Positions 1-10,266 of a DNA stretch of 64,000 nt are shown here, one piece after another. Under the pieces are notes generated by a model. It made no database searches. It had not been told where the DNA came from and was given only the letters and a program-made list of their open reading frames with translations. Source of the DNA: Telluria sp042683405 (GTDB taxonomy: Bacteria; Pseudomonadota; Gammaproteobacteria; Burkholderiales; Burkholderiaceae_D); contig NZ_JBHUJS010000001.1 of assembly GCF_042683405.1 (NCBI RefSeq), positions 798,621-862,620 on the forward strand. The letters run 5' to 3'. The position numbers and the translations under genes are program-made. The stretch's first letter is position 1. Each line of letters starts with the position of its first letter.

Positions 1-135
1 CCCCGCAACGCAACCATTCATCCGTCCAAACCCACCGCTTATCCAACTCTGCGTTGTCCGCCCCGCCATGCGCGGGTAATGTCGCGGCTTCACTCAGCGG
101 CACATCCCAACACGACTAACGAGAGAGACAAGACC

Positions 136-1797
136 ATGTTCAAACCTTCCCTCCTGTGCGCGGCCTCCCTGCTGGCCATGCACGCACCTGCGGCGCTGGC
201 GCAGGACAGCGCGCTGGCCCAACGCATCGACGCGGCCATTTCCCCCTACTACCAGGCCGGCGAGCCGGGCGCCGCGGTGATCGTGACGCGTAACGGCAAG
301 GTGGTGTTCCGCCGCGCCTATGGCATGGCCAACCTGGAGCAGGGCAAGCCGCTCGATCCCGGCATGGTGCTGCGCATCGGCTCGGTCACCAAGCAGTTCA
401 CGGCTGCCGCGATCCTGATGCTGCAGGAGGAGGGCAAGCTCAATGTCACCGACGACATCACCCGGCACCTGCCGGACTTCCCCACGCACGGGCAGAAGAT
501 CACCATCGAGCACCTGCTGACGCACACCTCGGGCATCTACAGCTATACCCGCAAGCACGACTTCAGGAACACGCAGCACCTGGACGCCAGCGTCGCCGAG
601 ATGATCGCGACCTTCCGCGACGAGCCGCTCGACTTTGCGCCGGGCACGCGCTGGGCGTACAACAACTCCGGCTACTACCTGCTGGGCGCGATCATCGAGA
701 AGGTGTCGGGACAGACCTACGCGGACTTCGTCCAGAAGCGCATCCTGTCGCCGCTGAAGATGACGCACACCGCCTACGAGGGCGCGGGCGGGCGCGTGGC
801 GCAGGCCACCGGCTACTCGGCGGCGCAAGGCAAGCTGGCGCCGAGCGCGCCGCTCAGCCCGAGCAAGACCTATGCGGCCGGCGCGCTGGTGTCGACCGTC
901 GATGACCTGGCCCGCTGGGACGCCGCAATCGCGTCCGGCAAGCTGCTCAAGGCGGCCAGCTGGCAGCGCATGTTCACGCCCTACACGCTGGAGGGCGGCG
1001 CCAGCACCAACTATGGCTACGGCTGGGAGACCGGCAAGCTGCAGGGCGCGCCGATGGTGGCGCACGGCGGCAATACCAACGGCTTCTCGACCTACACGAT
1101 GCGCATCCCCGGCGAACAGCTGTTCGTCGCGGTGCTGAGCAACGCCGAATACGGCGTGGTGCAGCCGGACGTCGTCGCGAGCAAGGCCGCCGCCATCGCG
1201 ATGGGCAAGCCGCTGCCGGAATACCGCGAGATTGCCATGGATGCGAAGGCGCTGGAGGCGTTCACCGGCACCTACCAGGCAGCCGGCGCCAAGGAGCCGC
1301 GCCTGGTCGCCGTGGCCGACGGCAAGCTCGTGATGCAGCGTCCGGGCCGCCCGCGCATGGCGCTGCTGCCGCACGCGGACAACGCCTTCTTCGTCGACAA
1401 ATCGCTGGTGCATATCGAGTTCGGCCGCGATGCGCAGGGCAAGGTCAACCAGATGACCATCCACCAGGACGGCATTGCGCACGTATTCCCGCGCGCCGGC
1501 GACCTGCCGGCCGAGCGCAAGGCCGTGGTACTGCCGGCGGCGCTGCTCGACACCTATGTGGGCAGCTACCAGATGGCGCCGAATTTCGTGCTGGAGGTGC
1601 GCCGCGACGGCGAGCAGCTGCTTGGCCAGGCCACCGGCCAGCCGGCGCTGAACCTGCTGGCGCTGGGCGAAGGCGAATTCTTCGTCAAGCAGATCGACTC
1701 GGCGTCGGTGCGCTTCGAGAAGGGCGCGGACGGCAAGATCGAGCGCATCCTGTGGAAGCAGGGCGGCCGCGAGCGTCCGGCGCCGCGCGTCAAGTAA
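136..1797 (+). CDS. Secreted serine hydrolase, beta-lactamase / class C PBP-like family
   Basis: The 553-residue product starts with a signal peptide ending near ALAQ (about residue 22), so it should be exported to the periplasm. The beta-lactamase-related fold is marked by SVTK at residues 83-86 (nucleophile Ser83, Lys86), YNN at 176-178 and HGGN at 311-314, which replaces the KTG box as in class C and esterase-like members. A C-terminal extension of roughly 180 residues follows, as in many D-aminopeptidase/esterase-like proteins, so it is longer than a plain AmpC. An in-frame upstream ATG at 79 was rejected: the ATG at 136 follows a purine-rich GAGAGAGA stretch and begins the signal peptide. 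The substrate cannot be read from sequence; peptidase, esterase or beta-lactam hydrolase are all possible. Confidence 0.85.
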   Translation: MFKPSLLCAASLLAMHAPAALAQDSALAQRIDAAISPYYQAGEPGAAVIVTRNGKVVFRRAYGMANLEQGKPLDPGMVLRIGSVTKQFTAAAILMLQEEGKLNVTDDITRHLPDFPTHGQKITIEHLLTHTSGIYSYTRKHDFRNTQHLDASVAEMIATFRDEPLDFAPGTRWAYNNSGYYLLGAIIEKVSGQTYADFVQKRILSPLKMTHTAYEGAGGRVAQATGYSAAQGKLAPSAPLSPSKTYAAGALVSTVDDLARWDAAIASGKLLKAASWQRMFTPYTLEGGASTNYGYGWETGKLQGAPMVAHGGNTNGFSTYTMRIPGEQLFVAVLSNAEYGVVQPDVVASKAAAIAMGKPLPEYREIAMDAKALEAFTGTYQAAGAKEPRLVAVADGKLVMQRPGRPRMALLPHADNAFFVDKSLVHIEFGRDAQGKVNQMTIHQDGIAHVFPRAGDLPAERKAVVLPAALLDTYVGSYQMAPNFVLEVRRDGEQLLGQATGQPALNLLALGEGEFFVKQIDSASVRFEKGADGKIERILWKQGGRERPAPRVK

Positions 1798-1839
1798 GTC
1801 GCGAGGCGGGGGACTGGGCGCGGTCCCCTGCCGGCGGTG

Positions 1840-3615
1840 TCAGTGACCGGCATCGCCGGACAGCCGCAACCTGTCCTGTTCGATCGACTGTTCCAGCTCA
1901 TTGCGCGCTGCCTGCGCGATCGAGATCATGGTCGCCTCGTCGCGGTAGTGCGGGAAGATCGCATCCAGCGTGGACAGGTTGTGGTCGCGGAAGCGCGCGG
2001 CCAGCCGCGCCACCTCGTCCGGCGCCACGCCCAGCCGCAGCAGTGCATGGCGGCCCAGCAGCAGCGACGACTCGAAGGTTTCGCGTTCGATGTCCTGCAC
2101 GCCGCGGCTGCGCAGCTCGAACACATGCGTCACATTGCGCGCACGCGCCACGATCTGCAGGTTGGGGAAATGCTGGCGTGCGAGATCGGTCAGCGCCAGG
2201 CTGCCCTGCATGTCGTCGATGGCGTTGATCAGGATATCGGCTTCGTGCGCGCCCGCGGCATGCAGCAGGTCGAGCCGCGTGGCGTCGCCGTAGAACACGC
2301 GAAACCCGAAGCGCCGCAGCATGTCGATCAGGTCAGGGTCGTTGTCCAGCACCGTCACCTTGGTCCCGGCGGCGGCCAGCAGGCGCCCGGCGATCTGGCC
2401 GACGCGCCCGAACCCGGCGATGATGACGCGCGCTCCCTCCGGCTCGATATGGTCCGGCGGGCGCGGCGGGGCCTTGTGCAGCAAAGCCGTGAGCCGCTGT
2501 GCAGCCATCAGGGCGAGCGGCGTCAGCGCCATCGACACCGCCACCACCAGCACCAGCAACTCGTCCCACGGCGCCGGCATGACGCCTGCCGCCTGCGCCG
2601 CGGCGAACACCACGAACGCGAATTCGCTTCCCTGCGCGAGCAGGCCGGCAAAGGTCCAGCGCTGCAGCGCCGGCACCGGCATCGCGCGCGCCACCAGTGC
2701 CAGCAGCAGCATCTTGACCACCATGTAGCCCAGCGTCAGCAGGGCGATGCGCCAGGGCGAGCTGGCAAGGAGTCCCAGGTTCATCGCCATCCCGACCGAG
2801 GTGAAGAACAGGCCGAGCAGCAGTCCCTTGAACGGTTCGAGGTCGGCTTCGAGCGCCTTGCGGTATTCCGATCCGGCCAGCAGCACGCCCGCCAGGAAAG
2901 CGCCCAGGCCCATCGACAGGCTGGCCAGCGTCATCAGCTGCGCAATGCCCAGCACCAGCAGCAGCGCGAACGCGGTGAAGATCTCGGGCAGGCGGGTGCG
3001 CGCCATCAGGCGCAGCGCGGCGGGCATCGCATAGCGCCCCGCGACGAGCACCGCGGCGAGCACCGCCACCGCCAGCAGCCAGTTGAATTCCGCTCCCCCT
3101 TTGGCCGCGCCCAGCAGCGGCACGGCCACCAGCAGCGGTATCGCTGCCATGTCCTGGAACAGCAGCACGGCAAACGCGGACTTGCCGGCCGCGGTATTGC
3201 TGATGTGGCGTTCGGCCATGTTCTGCACCACGATGGCGGTAGACGACAGGGCCAGCGCCAGGCCGGCGACCGCGGCGGCCGCGATGCCCATGCCCAGCAG
3301 CCATGCACCGCCCGCCAGCACGCCGCCGCACGCGGCCATCTGCAGCGTTCCCCCGCCCAGCACGGTGGTGCGCATTTCGACCAGCTTGCGCGGCTGCAGT
3401 TCCAGTCCGATCAGGAACAGCATCAGCACCACGCCGATTTCCGCCACATGGCTGATCTTGTCCACGTCCGCGACCAGCCCCAGCCCCCAGGGCCCGATCA
3501 GGCAGCCGCCGATCAGGTAGCCGAGCACGGAGCCCAGCCCCAGGCGCTGGGCCAGCGGCACCAGAAGTACCGCAGTGAGCAGGAAGACGATGGGTGTCAG
3601 CAGGATGTCGGTCAT
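1840..3615 (-). CDS. KefB/CPA2-type cation:proton antiporter with RCK (TrkA-N) domain
   Basis: A 591-residue membrane protein. The N-terminal two thirds (about residues 1-380) is a string of hydrophobic segments of the Na+/H+ exchanger fold with the typical GLELQPRKL stretch after the third segment. The C-terminal part has an NAD-binding RCK domain with IIAGFGRVGQ and an acidic residue at the end of the next strand (VTVLDND). The family exports K+ or Na+ in exchange for protons, often gated by nucleotides or glutathione adducts. The start is the Met of MTDILLTPIVF; a longer frame upstream is basic and lacks family character. It diverges from the EAL gene across 185 bp. No separate ancillary KefF/KefG gene lies next to it. 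Confidence 0.88.
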   Translation of the reverse strand: MTDILLTPIVFLLTAVLLVPLAQRLGLGSVLGYLIGGCLIGPWGLGLVADVDKISHVAEIGVVLMLFLIGLELQPRKLVEMRTTVLGGGTLQMAACGGVLAGGAWLLGMGIAAAAVAGLALALSSTAIVVQNMAERHISNTAAGKSAFAVLLFQDMAAIPLLVAVPLLGAAKGGAEFNWLLAVAVLAAVLVAGRYAMPAALRLMARTRLPEIFTAFALLLVLGIAQLMTLASLSMGLGAFLAGVLLAGSEYRKALEADLEPFKGLLLGLFFTSVGMAMNLGLLASSPWRIALLTLGYMVVKMLLLALVARAMPVPALQRWTFAGLLAQGSEFAFVVFAAAQAAGVMPAPWDELLVLVVAVSMALTPLALMAAQRLTALLHKAPPRPPDHIEPEGARVIIAGFGRVGQIAGRLLAAAGTKVTVLDNDPDLIDMLRRFGFRVFYGDATRLDLLHAAGAHEADILINAIDDMQGSLALTDLARQHFPNLQIVARARNVTHVFELRSRGVQDIERETFESSLLLGRHALLRLGVAPDEVARLAARFRDHNLSTLDAIFPHYRDEATMISIAQAARNELEQSIEQDRLRLSGDAGH

Positions 3616-3800
3616 GGTATTGGCGCGCGGGCAAGGGCCGGCGGGAGGCCGGGCAGGTAGGATAATGTAGTGGCAGACGGACAAGTCGCGCAAGCCGCCG
3701 CCGCGCCCGTGCTGTGCTGCACGGCTGCGGCACCGTTCAGGACGGGGTAGTAGAATCGTCCAGCCATCCGGCACATGGCCCAAGGTATTGCAACTACACA

Positions 3801-6494
3801 ATGATGCGTTCTCCCGGCGACCAGGATCGAACCAGGGGCTTGCGGCCTTATTCCGCCGCGCGCCTGGTCACCGTGGCTGCCTTGCTGATCGCATTCCTGG
3901 CCGCCGCCACCGCCGGCATGCTGACGGTCAGCTACCGCGAGACGCAGCGCCTGGAGATGGTCGGCCTGCGCAATATTTCGATCGCGTTCGCAGCCCAGAC
4001 TTCCGGCGTGATGCAGGCCATCGACCAGGCCATGCTGCAGGCCGAGCGCGCCTACCGCAAGACCCCCGAGCGCCCGGTGATCGATTATTTCGACGACGCG
4101 CGCGCGGCGCAGGAATACATCATCGGTTTGCACCTGTTCGACGCCTCCGGCCGGCTGGCCGCGAGCGCCGGGCCGCACGGTTCCAGGGCGCCGCCGGGCG
4201 CCGGCCAGCACCAAGCGGCCGCTCCCGCCGTGCGCGGCGCCGTCATGCCCCTGATCACCATCAGCGATATCGATCCCGATACGGGACGGGGCATCATCAA
4301 TGTGGCGCGCACGGTGACGGATGCGTCCGGGCGGCGCATGGGCACCATCCTGGCGCAGGTCGACTCCGAGCGCTTCGAACGCATCTATACGCTGCTGGAA
4401 CTGGGCAAGGGCGGTTCGGTCACGCTGTTCCACCGCGACGGCACCATGCTGGTGCGCGGACCGCCATTCCCGTCCGGTATCGGACGTTCGTTTGCGCACA
4501 CCCCGCTGTTCCGCGAGGCGCTGCCGGTGGCCAGCCGCGGGGTGATGGATATCGTCAGCCCGCTGGACGGCGTGCGCCGCATCTATGGATACGACGCAGT
4601 CAGCGACTACCCGCTGGTCATCATCACCGGCGCAAACAAGGCTGAAGCGCTGGGTTCGTGGTACGACCTGCTGTGGACCGCCGGCGCCGCGCTGGCCTTG
4701 ATCTCGGCCATCCTGATTTACCTGGCGTGGCGGGTGGCGCGCCACAGTGCCAGCCAGTCCGACCTGATCGGCCGGCTGGAGGCGAGCGAGCGCCGCGCCG
4801 GCAGGAGCGCGGACTACCTGGCGACCATCCTCAACGCCGTGCTGTCCCCCATCTGGGTGCTCGACGGGGAGCGCCGGCTGGTCATGTACAACGAGGCGTT
4901 CGCGCGCTTCATCGGCACCAGGGACGCCAAACTGGTGGGCGAGCGCGAAGCCGAGGTGCTCGACCCGGAGACCGCGCGCGAACGCGAACGGCGCTACCAG
5001 GCGGTGCTGGAAGGGTCGCGCTCGAACGAGGCCGTGACCGAGGTCCGCGACGGGCGCGGCGAGCTGCGCACGGCCATCCAGCTGACCTCGCGGCTGGTGG
5101 ACGCGGACGGCGAAACCCAGCTGGTCTCGGTCCTGACCGATATCACCGAGCGCCACAAGGCCGAGGAACACCTGGCCTACCTGGCCAATTTCGACGTGCT
5201 CACCGGCCTGCCCAACCTGACCCAGTTCAGGCAGATCCTGGAAGCGGAGCTGGCCGTCGCGCGCACGCGCCGCGCCTGCCTGGGCACCTTTGTCGTGTCG
5301 CTCGAGCGCGCCCACGAGATCACGGACCTGCTGGGCCACGAGCCGGGCGAGGCGGCACTGCGCAAGATCGGCGAGATCTTCCGCGAACTGGTGCCGCGCG
5401 CGGCTTGCGTGGCGCGCGTGCGCGGCGCCGAGTTCGCTGCGGCCATGCATGCCGACGCCCACGCCTGCGGCGCCACCATGCAGGAGCTCGCGGACACGCT
5501 GATGGCGCGCCTGTCGGAGCCGATCACGCTGGAGGGGCGCGACTTCTACCTGGGGCCGGTGATCGGCGTGTCGGTGTTCCCGTCCGATGGCGACAGCGCC
5601 GACGAGCTGTATGGCCGGGCCCACAGCGCCCGCAACCGCGCGCGCGACGAGGGCGGCGATACCGTGCAATTCTTCTCGTCCACCACGCACAGCGACCTGG
5701 AGCAGCGCCTGACCGTGGAAGCGCAGCTGCGGCGCGCGCTGGAACGCAACGAGCTGCGCATCGTCTACCAGCCCAAGGTCAGCATCCACAGCGGCCGGAT
5801 CATGGGATTCGAAGCACTGGTGCGCTGGTCGAATGGCCTGCTGGGCGAGATTTCGCCGACGCGCTTCATCCCGATCGCCGAGCGCACGAGCCTGATCATC
5901 CCGATCGGCGCCTGGGTGCTGGAGCGGACCTGCAGCCAGATGCAAGCCTGGGAGGCGGAGCTGGGCGAGCCTGTCAGCGTGGCGGTCAACCTGTCGCCGC
6001 GCCAGTTCCACCAGAAGAACCTGCTCAGGCTGATCTCCGACGTCGTGCAGCGCCACGCCATCGCGCCCGGCAGCCTGGAGCTGGAAATCACCGAGACCGC
6101 GCTGATGAGCCGCGAGCAGGAGGTGGACGTGCTGATGCGCGACATCCGCCGCTTGCGCGTGGGGCTGTCGATCGACGATTTCGGCACCGGCTATTCGAGC
6201 CTCGCCTATCTAAAGCGGTTCCCGGTGCAGCGGCTGAAGATCGACGCGGCCTTCGTGCGCGACCTGGGCATCGACAACGACAGCGCGGCAATCGCCATGA
6301 CCATCGTCAGCCTGGCCCACGGCCTGAACCTCAAGGTGGTGGCGGAAGGGGTGGAGACTGCCGAGCAGCTGGAGATGCTGCGCGCGATGAAGTGCGACGA
6401 GTACCAGGGCTTCCTGTTCAGCAGGGCGGTGGAAGCGGCCGACGTGCCGCGCCTGTTGCGCGAGAACCGTATCGCGGCCGCACAAGGCAGCTAG
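3801..6494 (+). CDS. Membrane-bound PAS-GGDEF(degenerate)-EAL c-di-GMP phosphodiesterase
   Basis: The 897-residue protein has two membrane segments (about residues 20-41 and 290-310) bracketing a periplasmic sensor region of about 250 residues. Then come a PAS domain (about 340-450), a GGDEF domain and an EAL domain. The GGDEF signature reads RGAEF (541-545), so cyclase activity is unlikely; the domain may bind GTP and regulate. The EAL domain keeps EALVRW (671 on), the Asn of VAVNLSPRQF, ETAL, DDFGTGYSS, the Lys of LKIDAAF, VAEGVE and the late Gln, which are the metal-binding and catalytic residues. Expected role: hydrolysis of cyclic di-GMP in response to a periplasmic signal. The start is one of two adjacent ATGs at 3801/3804; a frame opening at 3714 has no family support. 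Confidence 0.88.
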   Translation: MMRSPGDQDRTRGLRPYSAARLVTVAALLIAFLAAATAGMLTVSYRETQRLEMVGLRNISIAFAAQTSGVMQAIDQAMLQAERAYRKTPERPVIDYFDDARAAQEYIIGLHLFDASGRLAASAGPHGSRAPPGAGQHQAAAPAVRGAVMPLITISDIDPDTGRGIINVARTVTDASGRRMGTILAQVDSERFERIYTLLELGKGGSVTLFHRDGTMLVRGPPFPSGIGRSFAHTPLFREALPVASRGVMDIVSPLDGVRRIYGYDAVSDYPLVIITGANKAEALGSWYDLLWTAGAALALISAILIYLAWRVARHSASQSDLIGRLEASERRAGRSADYLATILNAVLSPIWVLDGERRLVMYNEAFARFIGTRDAKLVGEREAEVLDPETARERERRYQAVLEGSRSNEAVTEVRDGRGELRTAIQLTSRLVDADGETQLVSVLTDITERHKAEEHLAYLANFDVLTGLPNLTQFRQILEAELAVARTRRACLGTFVVSLERAHEITDLLGHEPGEAALRKIGEIFRELVPRAACVARVRGAEFAAAMHADAHACGATMQELADTLMARLSEPITLEGRDFYLGPVIGVSVFPSDGDSADELYGRAHSARNRARDEGGDTVQFFSSTTHSDLEQRLTVEAQLRRALERNELRIVYQPKVSIHSGRIMGFEALVRWSNGLLGEISPTRFIPIAERTSLIIPIGAWVLERTCSQMQAWEAELGEPVSVAVNLSPRQFHQKNLLRLISDVVQRHAIAPGSLELEITETALMSREQEVDVLMRDIRRLRVGLSIDDFGTGYSSLAYLKRFPVQRLKIDAAFVRDLGIDNDSAAIAMTIVSLAHGLNLKVVAEGVETAEQLEMLRAMKCDEYQGFLFSRAVEAADVPRLLRENRIAAAQGS

Positions 6495-6546
6495 TCAACA
6501 AGCTGGGAGCGGTCGTCCGTAGCAATGAACCTTAAGGAGAATGGGA

Positions 6547-6906
6547 ATGGCATACATTGATGGCTTTGTGACCCCGGTGCCGAAGGATAAACTCGACGCC
6601 TACCTGCGCATGTCCGAAAAGTTCGGGAAAGCCTGGATGGAATACGGCGCAATCAGCTACCGCGAATGCATGGCCGACGACGTCAAGCCCGGCAAGCTCA
6701 CCTCGTTCCCGCAGGCCGTCGATCTGAAGGACGACGAGATCGTCTTTTTTTCCTGGATCGAGTACGCATCGCGCGCCGACCGCGACGCGATCATGGACAA
6801 GGTGATGAAGGATCCGCAGCTGGCCGAGTACATGGATCCCGCCACCTATCCGTTCGACGGCAAGCGCCTGATCTACGGCGGTTTCGAGGTGGTGGTGGCG
6901 ATGTAG
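6547..6906 (+). CDS. DUF1428 family protein (YbaA-like)
   Basis: A 119-residue soluble protein of the DUF1428 family, recognised from the opening AYIDGFVTPVP, the central WIEYASRADRD and the closing GGFEVVV. The fold is a ferredoxin-like alpha/beta dimer; the biochemical role is unknown. The start was set at the second ATG because AAGGAGA (6534-6540) lies six bases before it and directly abuts the first ATG at 6541. It sits 52 bp after the EAL gene on the same strand and may be cotranscribed with it, although nothing links the two functionally. Confidence 0.85.
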   Translation: MAYIDGFVTPVPKDKLDAYLRMSEKFGKAWMEYGAISYRECMADDVKPGKLTSFPQAVDLKDDEIVFFSWIEYASRADRDAIMDKVMKDPQLAEYMDPATYPFDGKRLIYGGFEVVVAM

Positions 6907-6918
6907 CCGGCCCGAGCT

Positions 6919-9190
6919 TCAGCGCGGCGCCATCACCTTGTCCGGCGTGGCCGGCGTGGAGTAGATGCGGCGGCCGGTCGCATGCCAGATCGCATTGCAT
7001 ACCGCGGCTGCGACCCCGACCTGGCCGATCTCGCCCACGCCTTTTGCGCCCAGGCTGCTGACGATATCGTCGTGCTGTTCCACGAAGACGACGTCGATGT
7101 CGTGGATGTCCGCGTTGACGGCCACGTGGTAGTCGGCCAGGTTGTGGGTCATGAATCGGCCGAAGCGGTGGTCCGCCAGCGTCTCTTCGTGCAGGGCCTG
7201 GCTGATCCCCCACACCACGCCGCCGATGATCTGGCTGCGCGCGGTGCGCGGGTTGATGATGCGGCCTGCATCGATGGCGCTGACCACGCGTGTCACGCGC
7301 ACGCTGCCCAGCGCCTCGTCCACGCGCACCTCGCAGAACACGGCCGAGTGCACGGCGCGCACGTACTTGCGGCGGCGCCTGATGTCGGGCGTGAGCAGGT
7401 ACTTTTCGGAGATCTCCTGCTTGCCCGCCTGCGCGAGCAGTTCCTGCAGCGTGACGCCCGGCCCGCCCGCGCCGAACGCCCGCAGCATGCCGTCCGCGAA
7501 TTCGACCTGGCCGAACGAGAGGCGCGAGAAGGGCGAGCGCGGCATGCCCTGCGCAATCCGGAACAGGCGCCGGCGCAGCTTGTCGCAGGCGCCTGACACC
7601 GCCGAGCCCACAGTGGCCACGTGCGACGAGCCGCCTTCGACCGGCGCCAGCGGCAGCGACGAGTCGCCGAGCTGGAACGTCACGCGTTCGAGCGGCAGGC
7701 CCAGCGCGTCTGCGGCGATGGTCGCCATCACGGTGTAGGTGCCGGTGCCGATGTCGCTGGCGGCACTGCTGACCACCAGGCTGCCGTCGGCGTGCAGCAC
7801 CGCCTCGGCGCGCGCGACCAGCTGCATCGCCTCCCAGGTGCCGCCCGCCATGCCCCAGCCGATCAGTTCATCGCCGACCGACATCGCGCGCGGCTCCCTG
7901 GGCCGGCGCGACCATCCGAAGCGCCCGGCGCCCTGCTCGTAGCAGGAGTGCAGCATCTTGGAAGAGAAGGGCAGCTGGTCCACCGGCGCGATGTTGGCGT
8001 AGTTGCGCAGGCGGAGCGCCACCGGGTCGAGCTGCAGCGCATACGCCAGTTCGTCCATGGCCACTTCGAGCGCGTGCACGCCATGGGCGGCGCCCGGCGC
8101 GCGCATGTCCTGCGGCGTGAATACGTCGAGGTCCACCAGCTCGTGCTCCAGCCGGATGTTGTCGCACGCATAGGACTGGCCGGACCAGTTCACCACATCC
8201 TCGACATATTCCTCGAAGCGCGAGGTCTCGGTGCGCGCGTGGTGCAGTATGGCCTGCAGCGTGCCCTGTTCGTTCGCGGCCAGCCGCACGCGCTGCCAGG
8301 GTCTCGGGCCGGTGCCCGAACGAGAACATCTGCTGGCGCGTCAGCGTCACGCGCACCGAGCGTTGCAGGTGCAGCGCGCCCATCACGGCCAGCGTTACCG
8401 AATACTGCGGCCGCAGGCCGGAACCGAAGGCGCCGCCGACATACGGATTGCGCACGGTGATCTTGCGCGGCGAAATGCCGAACGCGTTCACCAGGTACCA
8501 CTTGTTGTTCTGCGAGCTCTGGGTCTTGTCGTAAACCGTGAGGTGCCCGTCCGCGGCGCGGATCGCGGTGGCGCCGAACATCTCCATCGGATTGTGGTGC
8601 TCGACGCCGCTGTGCACGGTGACGTCGACAAAGACCGGCGCGCGGTTGAAGGCCGTGCGGGCGTCGCCCCGCTCCGGCGGCGTGTTCGACTTTTTCGGCG
8701 GGTGGCTGCGGTTAAGGTCCGCGCGGAAATCGGTGCTGTGCTGCTCCTGCGTATAGAGCACGCGGACCAGCGCGCACGCGTGGCGCGCCGCTTCGAAGCT
8801 CTCCGCCAGCACGAGCGCCACCGGCTGGCCGCTGAACATCACCTGCTCGTCGTACAGCGGGCGGAACGGCGTTCCAGGCGGAGCCACCATGTCCTTGTGC
8901 GCCAGCTTGAACGAGCGCATGGACGGCCGGTTCAGGTGCGTGACGATGTCGATCACGCCTGGCACCGACAGTGCCTCGTCAAGATCGAAGCCATCGATCC
9001 GGCCCCGCGCGATCGTGCTGCTGACAACCAGGCCGTAGACCAGCCCTTCGGCGGGATGCTCGGCGGCGTAGCGCGCCTGGCCGGTGACCTTGGCGCGGCC
9101 GTCCACGCGTGCGACCGGGTCGCCGATGCGCACCGGGCCGGTCCCGGCATCCGCGCGCGGCGCGCGCAGCTCGGGTATCAGCCCGCTCAT
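6919..9190 (-). pseudogene. Molybdopterin-binding large subunit of xanthine dehydrogenase family (PaoC/YagR-like), frameshifted
   Basis: Reading from MSGLIPELRAP at 9190, the frame encodes the aldehyde oxidase/xanthine dehydrogenase N-terminal half up to FGHRPET, then goes out of register. The remainder (LAANEQGTLQ onward to PDKVMAPR) continues in another frame to 6919. Removing one G from the GGG run at 8299-8301 joins the halves as PETWQRVRLAANEQ, the expected family sequence. The complete product would be about 756 residues and bind Mo-MCD with the FAD and 2Fe-2S subunits encoded immediately upstream. The start overlaps the FAD-subunit stop by 4 bp (ATGA). As written it cannot make an intact subunit; a homopolymer sequencing error is the main alternative. 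Confidence 0.85.
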
Positions 9191-10266
9191 GGCGCTCTCC
9201 GGTCGTTGGGGTAGGGCCGCTGCTGAGGGGCCGCGCTGCGCTGCTGCCTGCGCGTGTTGTCGCCCGAGTTGGTGACGGTGCCGGTGCGCGCCACCTTCAG
9301 CGCGCGCAAGATCGCGCGGCGCGCCAGCTCGATCTTGAAATCGTTGTCGCCCTGGCCGGCCGCGCCTTCCAGCAGGATCTCCGCCGCGCGTGCGCCGGCG
9401 TCGTCGTCGGGCAGGCGGCCGCGCAGCGCATCCTCCGCTGCCGGCACGCGCCAGGGCTTGTGCGCAACGCCGCCCAGCGCCAGGCGCGCTTCGCGCACGG
9501 TGCCGTCCTCGTCGAGGTCGAGCGCCGCAGCCACCGACACCAGCGCGAACGCGTAAGACAGGCGGTCGCGCAGCTTGAGGTAGACGCTGTGCGCGGCGAA
9601 CTGCGCGGCATCCGGCAGCGCGATGTGGGTGACCAAGTCGCCCGGTTCCAGGACGGTATCGTGCTCGGGATGCTCGCCCGGCAGCCGGTGCAGCTCGCGC
9701 AGCGGAATGGCGCGGTTGCCGCCGGCGTTCTGCACGTGCACCACGGCGTCCAAGGCTGCCAGCGCCACGCACATGTCGGAGGGATGGGTGGCAATGCAGC
9801 AGCGGCTGGCGCCCAGGATGGCGTGCTGCCGGGTCAAGCCGCCGATGGCCGAACAGCCGCTGCCGGGCTCGCGCTTGTTGCAGGGCGTGGCCAGGTCGTA
9901 GAAGTACATGCAGCGGGTGCGCTGCAGCAGGTTGCCGCCATTGCTCGCCATGTTGCGCAGCTGCGGAGAGGCGCCCGCCAGGATCGCCGATGAGAGCAGG
10001 GGATAGCGCTCGCGCACCAGCGGATGCCAGGCGGTGTCGGCGTTGCGCGCCAGCGCGCCGAGCAGCAGTCCGCCGGACTCGCCCGGGCGAATGAAGTCGA
10101 GCGGCAGGGTGTTGATGTCGACCAGATGTGCGGGGCGCATCACGCCTTCCTTCATCAGGTCGAGCAGGTTGGTGCCGCCGGCGATGAAGCGTGCGGCCGG
10201 GTTTCCGCTGCAGGCATGGATGGCGGCGGCGGCGTCCGCGGCGGTGCTCAGTTCGAACGGACTCAT
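9187..10266 (-). CDS. FAD-binding subunit of xanthine dehydrogenase family, PaoB/YagS-like
   Basis: The 359-residue product has the PCMH-type FAD-binding motif FIAGGTNLLDLMKEG near residues 27-41 and ends in a CO-dehydrogenase flavoprotein C-terminal domain. A cysteine-rich insertion, RTRCMYFYD, then PCNKREPGSGC and a later RCC pair (Cys119, 129, 138, 157), matches the extra 4Fe-4S loop known in the periplasmic aldehyde oxidoreductase PaoB, so the relative is PaoABC rather than a purine-type enzyme. It overlaps its neighbours by 4 bp on both sides (ATGA), an arrangement for translational coupling. Its partner large subunit is frameshifted in this sequence. Confidence 0.88.
   Translation of the reverse strand: MSPFELSTAADAAAAIHACSGNPAARFIAGGTNLLDLMKEGVMRPAHLVDINTLPLDFIRPGESGGLLLGALARNADTAWHPLVRERYPLLSSAILAGASPQLRNMASNGGNLLQRTRCMYFYDLATPCNKREPGSGCSAIGGLTRQHAILGASRCCIATHPSDMCVALAALDAVVHVQNAGGNRAIPLRELHRLPGEHPEHDTVLEPGDLVTHIALPDAAQFAAHSVYLKLRDRLSYAFALVSVAAALDLDEDGTVREARLALGGVAHKPWRVPAAEDALRGRLPDDDAGARAAEILLEGAAGQGDNDFKIELARRAILRALKVARTGTVTNSGDNTRRQQRSAAPQQRPYPNDRRAP

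Noticed and set aside
1837..3660. A 607-codon plus-strand frame opposite the KefB-like gene
   Set aside because: Gln/His/Arg-rich mirror translation of a transporter with clear membrane segments on the other strand.
3612..6056. An 814-codon minus-strand frame opposite the EAL gene
   Set aside because: Antisense to an EAL protein whose catalytic motifs are all in frame on the plus strand.
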